A model generated the notes under the pieces. That model ran no database searches. It was not told where the DNA came from and saw nothing but the letters and a program-made list of their open reading frames with translations. A DNA stretch of 64,000 nt from JAFCUW01 sp049897565. GTDB taxonomy: Bacteria > Pseudomonadota > Gammaproteobacteria > Burkholderiales > Burkholderiaceae_D. Location of the stretch: the NCBI RefSeq assembly GCF_049897565.1, contig NZ_JAFCWM010000022.1, positions 1-64,000 on the forward strand, given 5' to 3'. Positions 12,679-20,894 of this stretch are shown here, piece after piece. Made by a program: the position numbers and the translations under genes. Positions within the stretch are counted from its first letter, which is position 1, and each line of letters begins with the position of its first letter.

Positions 12679-12715
12679 AACGGCACCGAGGAGAGCTCCC
12701 GGTGCCGTTTTTTTT
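12679..12715 (+). terminator. Strong terminator after rpoC
   Basis: A perfect 10-bp stem AACGGCACCG (12679-12688) / CGGTGCCGTT (12700-12709) is followed by a run of eight T. This ends the tuf-to-rpoC block. Confidence 0.93.
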
Positions 12716-12875
12716 GGTTGAATCGTTTGCCATGGCTACCTTTCCGAATGACCATAAGGAAGTCATTCTGCACAGGGAGCAGCCCACCCCTCTGTTTCGA
12801 CAGTTCATCGCTAGGCTCGATCAACACGGATGCGGCGCTGCTATTGTTAAAACTCCAAATAAGAGGATAAATCCA

Positions 12876-14420
12876 ATGCGCATCCGTTCTGTTTCGATAT
12901 TCCTGTCCGTCCCGATTTCTATTCTTTGCGGCAGTGCACTTGCGGCAGCTACCGCCGCCGGCACGCCTGCCATCATTCCTGACGCCGGCCCACACGCCGT
13001 CGGCCTGCGTATCGTGCAGCAATATGACTACAGCCGTGTCATGGAAGCGCAGGTCGATGCATTCGGCAAAACTGTCAACGCCGAATCGGCGCGGCCAATC
13101 CAGATCATGATCTGGTATCCGGCCAAGCGCACCAATGCAGCGCCGATGCAGATCGCTGATTATCGCCAGGCCGCGCTGAGCGATGTCGACTTCGCTTTGC
13201 CAAGCGCCGAGGCAGCGAAGCAGCGGGCGGCCTGGATGGCGGGTCCGCAGAAAGTGCAGTATGGCGCGTCCACCTTGGCAGTGCGGGGCGCCGCTTCCGC
13301 TGACGGCAGCTTTCCGGTAGTGATCTACGCGCCTAGCTTCGCCTCCAACGCTTTCGAAAACCTCGATCTGTGCGAATACCTGGCCAGCCAGGGCTACGTG
13401 GTCATGGCAAGTCGCAGCCTGGGCGCACGCGCTCCCATGATGACCGACGATATCGAAGGCGTCGAGGCGCAGGCGGCCGATATCGCGTTCCTCGCCAATT
13501 ATGCGCAAACGCTGCCGCAGGCCGACATCACGAAAGTCGCGGCGGCTGGCTTCAGCTGGGGCGGCATGGCCAATGTGTTTGCGGCCGCGCGCTCGAGCCG
13601 CATCAAAGCGTTGGTAAGTCTTGACGGCTCCATCCGCTTCCATCCGAAGATCTGGAGCGCGGCGACCTATGTGCGGCCGGCGCGCACGGCGGTGCCGATG
13701 CTGTTCCTGGGTGCCCGCACAGCGACGGCCGAGGCGATGGAGCGCAGCGAGAAATTCGGCGCCAGCTACCTCAACGCGATGAAATATTCGGATGTGTATG
13801 TCACGACCATGCCCCCGATGACGCATTCCGACTTCAGTTCATGGCACCTGCGCTTTGCCGGCGACAATGCGTTCGGCGACTACCAGCGCGCCGATGTGCT
13901 GCACGCATACCGCAGCGGTGCACTTTACGTGCACAAGTTCCTGGACGCTTATCTGAAAAGCGATGCCAAGGCGCTGGCATTCATGAAGAAATCGCCAGCG
14001 GGCCATGGCATCGGACCGCAGGTAATGTCGATGGAAACAGTTCCTGCGAAGTTTGTCCCGGTTGGCGAGGCAGACTTTTTGCGCGCGTACGCCAAGGCCG
14101 GCTTTAAGGACGCGCAAAACATTTATACCGACATGGCCGCGTCATCGCCGGACTTTAAGGTCAGCCCCATCAACCTGAATACCTGGGGCTATCAACAGCT
14201 GGGTATAAAAAACGCGCGCGCTGCGGTGGAGATGTTCAGGCTGGCGACACACATCGAACCGAATTACGGCAATGCCTACGATAGCGAGGGCGAAGCATAT
14301 GAGGCGCTGGGTGAGACAGCGTTGGCAATCGCGGCTTACGAAAAGGCAGTCGCGGTGGACAAACGGCAGACGAACGCCATTGCGCGGCTGAAGGATCTGC
14401 GCTCAGGCGGCGTGAAATAA
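12876..14420 (+). CDS. Exported alpha/beta hydrolase with C-terminal TPR
   Basis: The 514-residue product begins with a signal peptide (ILCGSALAAA, cleavage near residue 25), so it acts in the periplasm or outside. The middle is an alpha/beta-hydrolase (dienelactone hydrolase/acetylhydrolase-like): a nucleophile elbow GFSWGG, preceding IQIMIWYPAK and SFPVVIYAPSF strands, and a conserved-looking HSDF late in the domain as candidate catalytic His. The last ~90 residues form tetratricopeptide-like helices (AVEMFRLATHIEPNYGNAYD, then ALAIAAYEKAVAVD). The start was set at 12876 because it opens the signal peptide and has AAGAGG upstream. Substrate unknown. It has its own unit between two terminators. 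Confidence 0.75.
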   Translation: MRIRSVSIFLSVPISILCGSALAAATAAGTPAIIPDAGPHAVGLRIVQQYDYSRVMEAQVDAFGKTVNAESARPIQIMIWYPAKRTNAAPMQIADYRQAALSDVDFALPSAEAAKQRAAWMAGPQKVQYGASTLAVRGAASADGSFPVVIYAPSFASNAFENLDLCEYLASQGYVVMASRSLGARAPMMTDDIEGVEAQAADIAFLANYAQTLPQADITKVAAAGFSWGGMANVFAAARSSRIKALVSLDGSIRFHPKIWSAATYVRPARTAVPMLFLGARTATAEAMERSEKFGASYLNAMKYSDVYVTTMPPMTHSDFSSWHLRFAGDNAFGDYQRADVLHAYRSGALYVHKFLDAYLKSDAKALAFMKKSPAGHGIGPQVMSMETVPAKFVPVGEADFLRAYAKAGFKDAQNIYTDMAASSPDFKVSPINLNTWGYQQLGIKNARAAVEMFRLATHIEPNYGNAYDSEGEAYEALGETALAIAAYEKAVAVDKRQTNAIARLKDLRSGGVK

Positions 14421-14447
14421 GCGGATAAACCGCACCAGGGAGAGACT

Positions 14448-15008
14448 TCAGGCGCCGCGGGTTGACGATAGGGCCGGCTCGAAGCAGATGGGTTGCCGCA
14501 GTGCGGCCGAGGTCGACTTCTGTATCGACCTCCAGCATTGCAGGGTGCCGGCCAGGCGACCAAGGAAGTAGCCGCTAAAAATGCCGAGCGAGGCGCATAC
14601 AACAGTCGAAAAGAGCGGATCGTGGCTGGCTAACGGCTTGATCACGAGCGTCACGGCGGTGGCGTACTTGGTGAAGAAGATCGCCATCATCATCGCCAAC
14701 GGCGCCCAGCTGCCGTGGACACGCACGAGGCCAGGCGAGGCACCAGCGCTGATGCCTGCGCTGCTGAACTTCCAGACCAGCAGCGTCATCAGCACCGCAC
14801 CGCCTGCCCAGGCCGACAGCGGCATGAACTCGGCGCCGAACTTTGCCACGACGTCCTGCAGCGACAGGGCGAGCATGATGACGGGGATGATGAACAGCTT
14901 CCGGATCGTCACCTCGCGCCCGCGCATTGCCACGACGCCCCGATAAACCAGCAAGGCAAGAATCGCCCATACGTAGAAAGGGGTGTGGGTCACAATTTGA
15001 ATCAGCAT
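14448..15008 (-). CDS. Polytopic inner-membrane protein of unknown function
   Basis: The 186-residue product is mostly hydrophobic, with about five predicted membrane helices: residues 8-25, 35-55, 60-80, 105-125 and 135-160. It begins MLIQIVTHTPFYVWAILALL. I do not recognise a catalytic motif; it resembles small uncharacterised membrane proteins common in beta- and gammaproteobacteria. The start at 15008 is the ATG just before the first helix; an upstream extension of over 60 residues is basic, low in hydrophobicity and unlikely. It converges on the preceding hydrolase gene with a 27-base gap and diverges from terB. Confidence 0.65.
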   Translation of the reverse strand: MLIQIVTHTPFYVWAILALLVYRGVVAMRGREVTIRKLFIIPVIMLALSLQDVVAKFGAEFMPLSAWAGGAVLMTLLVWKFSSAGISAGASPGLVRVHGSWAPLAMMMAIFFTKYATAVTLVIKPLASHDPLFSTVVCASLGIFSGYFLGRLAGTLQCWRSIQKSTSAALRQPICFEPALSSTRGA

Positions 15009-15240
15009 CGCATGGTCCGCAAAGTTGGTTAAGTTGCTGCCACTTTGCCCGAGAGCGGACTGATGCTGGGGCCCATGCGACGAATGAATGTATGCGGACG
15101 TGAAATGCTGCCAGGCAGCGCCAAATGCAGTGCGGCCAGTGCCTTTGCTACGTCGCTTTGTGCGCGCTTTTGGGGGGTGTGCGTACTGAACGGCGCACAA
15201 AGGCGTAATATCTGTGTTCTATATTAGACCGGAGATACAA

Positions 15241-15696
15241 ATGGCTTTTGAAAATTTCTTGTCGAAGCTGAAGAGCAAAGCCAGCGAGCTGAAGACGGAA
15301 GCGCTGAAGTACAAGAACAAGGACTTCCTGAACGCGGCTATGGCGGGTTCGGCGCTGGTGGCGATGGCGGACGGCAGCGTCAGCGCGGAAGAAAAGCAGA
15401 AAATGGTTAAGTTCATCGAAAGCAACGACGCCATGTCCGTGTTCACGACCAGCGACGTCATCAAGGCGTTCCAGGATTTTGTCGGCCAGATCGAGTTCGA
15501 CAAGGACATCGGCGAAGCCAAGGCTTACGCCGCGCTGCACAAGATGAAATCCAACGAAGGCGCCGCGCGCCTGCTGGTGCGGATGGTCATCGCGATTGCT
15601 TCGTCGGACGGAAACTTTGACGTGAGCGAACAGGCAGTCGCTAAACGGATCATCAAGGAGTTGGGTTTGACTCCTGCGGAGTTTGAACTGACGTAA
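15241..15696 (+). CDS. terB: TerB family tellurite resistance protein
   Basis: The 151-residue product matches TerB: an all-helical protein with the paired acidic motifs VAMADGSVSAEE (about residues 41-52) and IASSDGNFDVSE (about residues 121-132), which form its metal-binding cluster. TerB proteins associate with the membrane face of stress and tellurite-resistance complexes. Here it stands alone: no terC, terD or terZ lies nearby, so a general stress role is as likely as tellurite resistance. The ATG at 15241 follows a GGAG site; an upstream in-frame ATG lacks one. Confidence 0.85.
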   Translation: MAFENFLSKLKSKASELKTEALKYKNKDFLNAAMAGSALVAMADGSVSAEEKQKMVKFIESNDAMSVFTTSDVIKAFQDFVGQIEFDKDIGEAKAYAALHKMKSNEGAARLLVRMVIAIASSDGNFDVSEQAVAKRIIKELGLTPAEFELT

Positions 15697-15722
15697 GCGT
15701 CAGCTCGCTGGTCATCCAGAAT

Positions 15723-15756
15723 GAAAGGCACCGGGGCGCAAAGTCAGGTGCCTTTC
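15723..15756 (+). terminator. Hairpin after terB
   Basis: GAAAGGCACC (15723-15732) pairs perfectly with GGTGCCTTTC (15747-15756) around a 14-base loop, 27 bases after terB. A T run is lacking, so it is a probable rather than a textbook terminator. Confidence 0.6.
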
Positions 15757-16219
15757 ACCATGTCCAAACCCGAATCGACCAGATCAAAGTTCCACTACCG
15801 ACACTCCTGCCGCCAGCATGTCGCGTAGATGCTGCCAGCGGCGCTCAAGAGATGAGATCGACACTACGGCAATTCCCTGATCGCCCCGAGATTACTTGCG
15901 GTGGAATTCCCTTTGAAGGGGAGCGTCGCGAACGTGAGTGCAGGAAATTCCGGCTCTATTCAGATGTAGAGCGAGCGCTGGAGGAAGTTGGCTATCGATG
16001 AGCAGGTTCAAGTCGGCGCCAAGTCAGTTCGGTCGACTTGAGCTGCCGCGTAATTTAACGCCGCGAAGATATCTTCGGCTTACGTCCACATATACACGAT
16101 CCTATAGTAAACGTTGACGGCCAGCCGACGATCGTCGCACAGTGATCCTCGAGGGCGGACGCCCTTTGCCATATGCCGATATACTCGCCGTTTCCAATAG
16201 GCAAAAGGCAGTCCGTTTC
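15757..16219. other. Intergenic stretch before pldA
   Basis: About 460 bases without a convincing gene. It holds one possible small open frame, listed separately at 15852-16001, and a short interrupted frame at about 15760-15825 ending in a stop. Codon use is less GC-biased than the neighbours, which fits non-coding DNA or a decayed gene. A TATACT at 16180-16185 could be a -10 element for pldA, but no good -35 pairs with it. Confidence 0.5.
15852..16001 (+). CDS. Possible small protein of 49 residues
   Basis: An open frame from ATG 15852 to TGA 16001 encodes a 49-residue basic, soluble peptide containing two cysteines and an ERALEEVGYR end. An AAGAG precedes the start. I do not recognise the sequence; it could be a real small protein, the remnant of a longer decayed gene, or chance. 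No partner gene or clear promoter is nearby. Confidence 0.25.
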   Translation: MRSTLRQFPDRPEITCGGIPFEGERRERECRKFRLYSDVERALEEVGYR

Positions 16220-17311
16220 ATGAAATTCGAACACTCAGTAATCGTCGCGGCGATGTTGCTCGCGATAGCACCGGCGCAAGCCGCCGAAACCGAACAGCAC
16301 TTGTTGCGTTGCGCCGTCCTCGGTGATTCAAGCGCCCGGCTCGGTTGTTTTGATGCCTTGTCCAAGCAGGTAGAGAAGGCATCTACCGCCAAACCAGCTA
16401 CCCCTGCAGCTCCCGCCGAGTCCGCCGCGATCGCGACCATCGCCGCGCCAGCCGCACCGGCCGCACCAGCCGAAGCCGTCGTCGCCGCAGCGCCCGAGAA
16501 GAAGGTGATGAAGCCGGACACCCCGATCTCGCGCATGTCGCAGGAGTGGGAACTGAACACCGCCGCCAAGCGCGGCCGCTACGCGGTGCACCAGCTGCTG
16601 GACAACTACCTGCTCGTTGCCAACCAGAGCAACGCCACCAACGACCGCCCGTTCCGCACATTCCTGCCGGAAGGCTACAAGTCGAAGCACGTCGAGCTGA
16701 CGTACCAGCTCAGCTTCAAGGCAAAGCTGATCGAGAGCATCGCCGATACGCCGATCGACATCTGGGCCGGCTACACGCAGAAAAGTTTCTGGCAGGCGTA
16801 CGCACGCCGCGAGTCGAGCCCGTTCCGCGAAACGAATTACCAGCCGGAAGTGATGGCGGTGATGCCGATCAATAAGAACATCGGCAACGCGAGCGTGCGC
16901 TTCGCCTCCGTCGGCTTCGTGCACCAGTCGAACGGCCAATCGTCGTCGCTGTCGCGCAGCTGGAACCGGTTCTACGCCCAGCTTGGCATGGAAAGCGGCG
17001 ACCTCGGCGTTACCGCGCGCGTCTGGAAGCGGCTCGACAATGCCAAGTCGAACAACGACAACGCGGACATCACCGATTTCATGGGCCACGGCGACGTGCG
17101 CATCACCTACCGCGACAAAGGGTATGAGTATTCAGCGATGTTGCGCCGCAATTTCGACACCAGGCACGGCGCGGTACAGGCCAGCGTCGCGTTTCCGCTG
17201 GTGGTCAACCTGAAGGGTTATGTCCAGGTCTTCACCGGCTACGGCCAGAGCCTGATCGACTACAACTACGCGCAAAAATCGATCGGCGTTGGCGTGCTGA
17301 TGGACTTCTAA
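16220..17311 (+). CDS. pldA: Outer-membrane phospholipase A (OMPLA)
   Basis: OMPLA is a calcium-dependent outer-membrane beta-barrel that hydrolyses phospholipids misplaced in the outer leaflet. The 363-residue product has a signal peptide ending AQAAE, an Ala/Pro linker at about residues 55-90 longer than in E. coli, then the barrel. The catalytic triad is clear in VHQSNGQSSSLSRSWNRFY: His235, Ser237 and Asn249, with the same +2 and +14 spacing as His142/Ser144/Asn156 of the E. coli enzyme. The last strand ends in aromatic Phe (GVLMDF), as expected for BAM-inserted barrels. The start was set at 16220, where the signal peptide begins. Confidence 0.93.
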   Translation: MKFEHSVIVAAMLLAIAPAQAAETEQHLLRCAVLGDSSARLGCFDALSKQVEKASTAKPATPAAPAESAAIATIAAPAAPAAPAEAVVAAAPEKKVMKPDTPISRMSQEWELNTAAKRGRYAVHQLLDNYLLVANQSNATNDRPFRTFLPEGYKSKHVELTYQLSFKAKLIESIADTPIDIWAGYTQKSFWQAYARRESSPFRETNYQPEVMAVMPINKNIGNASVRFASVGFVHQSNGQSSSLSRSWNRFYAQLGMESGDLGVTARVWKRLDNAKSNNDNADITDFMGHGDVRITYRDKGYEYSAMLRRNFDTRHGAVQASVAFPLVVNLKGYVQVFTGYGQSLIDYNYAQKSIGVGVLMDF

Positions 17312-17335
17312 GAACACACACGGTCTTTTTACGAG

Positions 17336-17365
17336 AACGGCGTTAGAGTTTCTGGCGCCGTTTTT
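17336..17365 (+). terminator. Terminator after pldA
   Basis: AACGGCG (17336-17342) pairs with CGCCGTT (17356-17362), and TTTTT follows immediately. It lies 24 bases after the pldA stop. Confidence 0.8.
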
Positions 17366-17765
17366 CATTTAAACAGCTGCGCGTATCAAGCCTGCGGCTC
17401 GATGCGGCTTGTAGGTAGGCGGCCAATCTTGCGCCGGTTGTGCCGGTGATGCCGGCGCCCGCCAGCACTGCCGATCTTGCTTGGCACCTGGTCGGACCGG
17501 CGTCTCCGGCGCGGCGGAAATTGCCCAGCAATCGCTGTGCAACACCGCCCTTGCCATCCTCGCCATCAGCAGCCTGGTGCGGCTGTGGCCCAGGTCGGAA
17601 TCCCTGCGTTCGCGAGCATGGCGTGCGTGAAAGTGGTCGTGTTGCGCCTTCTGTTCAAGCCCGCCGTGCCGTCAACCTATCGGCAGTACGTATTGACAGC
17701 GTGGCAAGCGCTCAGCAAACTGACATCGCGGTACGATCTGGGTACACAACTTTGAGAGGACGACA
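17366..17765. other. Intergenic stretch before sodC with promoter-like site
   Basis: Four hundred bases with no supported gene; the short frames in it are mutually overlapping and lack family resemblance. Near its end is a perfect TTGACA at 17693-17698 with a weak CAAACT 17 bp later (17716-17721), a candidate sodC promoter. A GAGAGGA ribosome binding site (17754-17760) leads to the sodC start. Confidence 0.45.
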
Positions 17766-18290
17766 ATGAAACTACCTGTGTGTGCAGTCGCACTGGCGCT
17801 GGCCTGCGCGGTGGGAGCGGCGGCGGCAGCCGACATTCGCGTACCGATGAAACTCCTGACCGACGCCGGCGAGGATGCCGCCGCCGGCACCGTCACCATC
17901 AGCGAAAGCCGCTACGGCCTGGTGTTCACGCCATCGCTCACTGGCTTGCCGCCTGGCCTGCACGGTTTCCACGTGCACGAAAACGCCAGTTGCGCGACCG
18001 GCGTCAAGGAAGGCAAGCCGGTCGCAGGCCTTGCCGCAGGCGGCCACTACGATCCCGCCGGCAGCAAAAAGCATGGCCTGCCGTGGGGCGACGGCCACCT
18101 CGGCGACTTGCCGGCACTGGCCGTGGACGCGGCCGGCAACGCGAGCAACCCGGTGCTCGCGCCGCGCCTGAAACTGGCCGACCTCAAGGGCCGCTCGCTG
18201 ATGGTCCATGTGGGCGGCGACAACCATGCCGATCATCCGGCCGCACTGGGCGGAGGTGGCGCGCGGCTCGTCTGCGGCCCTATCCCTTGA
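17766..18290 (+). CDS. sodC: Periplasmic Cu/Zn superoxide dismutase
   Basis: This enzyme dismutates superoxide in the periplasm. The 174-residue product has a signal peptide (AVGAAAAADI, cleavage near residue 22) and all Cu/Zn-SOD signatures: copper site GFHVHE, zinc loop GGHYDP through GHLGDLP, the bridging and copper histidines in VHVGGDNHADHP, the catalytic arginine region GGGGARLVCG, and the paired cysteines (NASCATG and LVCG) of the structural disulfide. The length is typical of monomeric bacterial SodC. It is monocistronic between its own promoter-like site and a hairpin. Confidence 0.96.
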   Translation: MKLPVCAVALALACAVGAAAAADIRVPMKLLTDAGEDAAAGTVTISESRYGLVFTPSLTGLPPGLHGFHVHENASCATGVKEGKPVAGLAAGGHYDPAGSKKHGLPWGDGHLGDLPALAVDAAGNASNPVLAPRLKLADLKGRSLMVHVGGDNHADHPAALGGGGARLVCGPIP

Positions 18291-18298
18291 AGCAAGAA

Positions 18299-18324
18299 CG
18301 GCACCGGGGAAACCCACGGTGCCG
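18299..18324 (+). terminator. Hairpin after sodC
   Basis: CGGCACCG (18299-18306) pairs with CGGTGCCG (18317-18324); an inner GGG/CCC extends the stem around an AAA loop. It separates the convergent sodC and PEP-CTERM genes and could serve both strands. No T run is present. Confidence 0.6.
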
Positions 18325-18352
18325 CCTGGCTCTCTGCGTTGAGCAGCCGCTG

Positions 18353-18970
18353 CTATACGGCGCGCTTTGACTTGGCGTTCCGGCGCAGCGTCAATCCTAG
18401 CCCGGCGAAACCGATCGCCAGCAATCCGAGCGAGCCGGGCTCAGGCACCTGTGCGCTGACGCTGTTGTCAGCGTAAGTGCGGAACGTCAGATCGAAACTG
18501 GCGTACCCTGTCGTAGTTCCGGCGAAGACGGCGTTACCGCTGGCGTAGTCTGGAGACCCGAACGATGCGACGATCGAATGCGTCGATTGCATGATCAAGA
18601 AATACTGTGCACCGCTGGTGATCGCCACCGGATTCCAGAAAACGTCGACCCATTCTGAATTTTTATTGACGCCAGACACTGTGCCCGAGGCAAGCAGATT
18701 AGATGAGGTCGGGGCGTAGCCACTGTAGAGCGAAATAGTCACGCTGCCGGCGCTGCCATCGCCATATCCAGGATCGACGAAGAATCCCGCGCCTGAGATA
18801 TTCGAGGCATTCTGCCGAAACGACTGGCCACAGGCGCCGTTATCGTTGGTGAAACAAAACCCGCCCCAACGCACCGGATTGCTCTGATCGACGATGGGCG
18901 CCGCCGACACTGGCGCGTGAAGGGCGACGACGGCGAGCAACGTTGCCGCCAATTTCAGAAATGATTTCAT
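18353..18970 (-). CDS. PEP-CTERM sorting-domain protein
   Basis: The 205-residue product has a signal peptide ending PVSAAP, a secreted beta-rich middle of unknown function with three or four cysteines, and a C-terminal sorting tail: VPEPGSLGLLAIGFAGLGLT followed by an RRNAKSKRAV basic end. Such tails are recognised by exosortase (EpsH/XrtA) in species making exopolysaccharide. No exosortase or polysaccharide locus lies in the window, so processing would occur in trans. A GGGGA site precedes the ATG. The middle domain was not recognised. Confidence 0.88.
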   Translation of the reverse strand: MKSFLKLAATLLAVVALHAPVSAAPIVDQSNPVRWGGFCFTNDNGACGQSFRQNASNISGAGFFVDPGYGDGSAGSVTISLYSGYAPTSSNLLASGTVSGVNKNSEWVDVFWNPVAITSGAQYFLIMQSTHSIVASFGSPDYASGNAVFAGTTTGYASFDLTFRTYADNSVSAQVPEPGSLGLLAIGFAGLGLTLRRNAKSKRAV

Positions 18971-19141
18971 TGGTATTCCCCAGGTTGGTTATTGTTAGCT
19001 ACTCCTGTTACATGAGCACGATCCGTGCCTGCTGGAAATTACCGTTGCGAATCATGGTCTTAAAGTTTTATGGAAACGAAAGTTGCCATAATGTGTAAGT
19101 AATTTCGACGAGGAAATAGCGAGGTATGTGGGAAAATGAGT

Positions 19142-19169
19142 GTGGCGCCGCGCTGTCTGGCGACGCCAC
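19142..19169 (-). terminator. Possible terminator after the M28 peptidase
   Basis: GTGGCG (19142-19147) pairs with CGCCAC (19164-19169). On the minus strand a short T-rich stretch follows the stem, 13 bases after the peptidase stop. The stem is only 6 bp. Confidence 0.4.
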
Positions 19170-19182
19170 GGTATTGCTGGTA

Positions 19183-20820
19183 TTACTGCGCGCCGGCGCG
19201 GATCTTGCCGAAAGCGTCGCCCGCCTTCCAGGCCGGCATCTTCGGCGCGTTGGCAACGGCGCGGCCAAGGTTCAGCGTGAACTGCGCCTGCTGCACCATG
19301 CCCGACAGGTCCCAGCTGGCGTCGTATTCATCCGACACTTGGTGATAGCGCTGGTTGTAGGCCTTCGCTTTGACCTTGCCCGCTTCGGCGTCCTTGGTGT
19401 AATCGCTGCCGCCGCCGACCGAAAATGCAGGGATGCCCGACTTGGCGAAGCTGAAATGGTCGCTGCGGAAGTAGCCGCCGGCCAGGTCCGGCGTCGCCGG
19501 CGCCACCTTCATGCCCATCGCCTTGGCCACCGCTTCGGCCATCGCACCGAGCTCGGTGCGCTCGCTGCCCTTGGTGCCGATGTCGTTGGTCGCGCCGACA
19601 AAGTTCAGGCTGTCGAGGTTCAGGTTGGCCGCAGTTTTCGCTGCCGGCCACAAAGGACTGGCGGCATAAGCGGCGCTGCCGAGCAGGCCCTGTTCTTCCG
19701 CCGCCACCCACAGGAACATCTGGCTGCGCCTGGCCGGCGCCTTGACCGCTTCCTGCGCCATCGCCAACAGGCCCGCCGAACCGGACGCGTTGTCGACCGC
19801 GCCGTTGTAGATTGTGTCGCCCGTGCTGCCCTGCTTGCCCAGGTGGTCCCAGTGCGCGCTGTAGATGACGACTTCGTCCTTCAGCTTCGGATCGGTGCCT
19901 GGCACCAGGCCGGCGACGTTGAACTGGTCGATCATGCGGATTTCGGCGCGCGTTTCGCCCTTGACTCTGGCGCCCAGGGCGACCGGATTGAAGTCCTTGC
20001 TTTCAGCCGCCGCGCGCAGCTTGTCGAGGTCCTGGCCGGAGGCGGCGAACACGCCGCGCGCGGTCGCTTCGGTCATCCAGCCTTCCATGCTGGCGCCGCC
20101 CTTGCCGCCAGCGAGCTGGAAGCGCTCGGCCATCCAGCTGTTCTGCACCACGCTCCAGCCGTACGAGGCCGATGCGTCGGTATGGATCAACAGCACGCCT
20201 GCCGCGCCGCGCCGCGCCGCTTCTTCGAACTTGTAGGTCCAGCGGCCGTAGTAGGTCAGGCCCTTGCCGCCGAAGCGATCCGGCTCGGCGGCCGTCGGCA
20301 TCGGGTCGTTCACCATCATCACCAGGATCTTGCCCTTGGCGTCGAGGCCCTTGTAGTCGTCCCAGCCTTGCTCCGGCGCGGTGATGCCATAGCCGACGAA
20401 CACCAGCTCGGCGTCCATCGCGTGCGCCGCCTGTGCGTCGCCCGGCGCCCACACCCAGTCTTTGCCGAACGCCAGCGACTGCGCCTTGCCGCCCGCTTCC
20501 AGCACGACCTTGCTGTCCTGCGGCGCCGACTTGACGCCGGCGATTTTCACGCTCTGGCGGAAGCTGGCGCCATTGGCAGGCTTCAGGCCGGCGGCCATCG
20601 CCTGCGCCTCCAGGTAGGCGACGGCGAGGTCGCCGCCGCGCTGGCCGGTGCCGCGCCCTTCGAGCATGTCGGAAGACAGGAACGACAGGTGGGCGCGCAG
20701 CGGCGCTTCGCGGACGGTCGGCGTGGCGGCGGCAGACGCCTTGGCGGCGTGGCTTGGTGCGGCCAGCACCAGGCTGGTGGCCAGTGCGCTTGCAATGGCG
20801 GAGGAAAGCTTCATTTGCAT
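19183..20820 (-). CDS. Secreted M28 family metallopeptidase with PA domain
   Basis: The 545-residue product has a signal peptide (LVLAAPSHAAK) and the layout of secreted M28 aminopeptidases: an N-terminal part of the peptidase domain, a protease-associated insertion (about residues 120-260, with GYGITAPEQGWDDYKGLDAKGK motifs), then the zinc core. All expected co-catalytic zinc ligands are present in SAHWDHLG, GAVDNASG, VAAEEQGLLGS, NLDSLNF and RYHQVSDEY. It therefore looks active. It lies 74 bases downstream of the M28-like membrane protein and is likely co-transcribed with it. The exact substrate is unknown. Confidence 0.9.
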   Translation of the reverse strand: MQMKLSSAIASALATSLVLAAPSHAAKASAAATPTVREAPLRAHLSFLSSDMLEGRGTGQRGGDLAVAYLEAQAMAAGLKPANGASFRQSVKIAGVKSAPQDSKVVLEAGGKAQSLAFGKDWVWAPGDAQAAHAMDAELVFVGYGITAPEQGWDDYKGLDAKGKILVMMVNDPMPTAAEPDRFGGKGLTYYGRWTYKFEEAARRGAAGVLLIHTDASASYGWSVVQNSWMAERFQLAGGKGGASMEGWMTEATARGVFAASGQDLDKLRAAAESKDFNPVALGARVKGETRAEIRMIDQFNVAGLVPGTDPKLKDEVVIYSAHWDHLGKQGSTGDTIYNGAVDNASGSAGLLAMAQEAVKAPARRSQMFLWVAAEEQGLLGSAAYAASPLWPAAKTAANLNLDSLNFVGATNDIGTKGSERTELGAMAEAVAKAMGMKVAPATPDLAGGYFRSDHFSFAKSGIPAFSVGGGSDYTKDAEAGKVKAKAYNQRYHQVSDEYDASWDLSGMVQQAQFTLNLGRAVANAPKMPAWKAGDAFGKIRAGAQ

Positions 20821-20894
20821 GGGTTCCGAATTCGATCAGGTTGAAGTGGGAAGTCTGTTCGCCGCCTTGTAAGCGGCGAGACATTGTACCGTCC

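Noticed and set aside
17370..17765. A decayed gene in the gap before sodC
   Set aside because: Several overlapping frames of up to about 100 codons exist, but none has a domain, a ribosome binding site or a consistent codon pattern.
19126..20844. Plus-strand open frame of about 570 codons opposite the M28 peptidase
   Set aside because: The minus strand encodes a complete signal peptide plus zinc ligands; the plus frame is an Arg/Ala-rich shadow.
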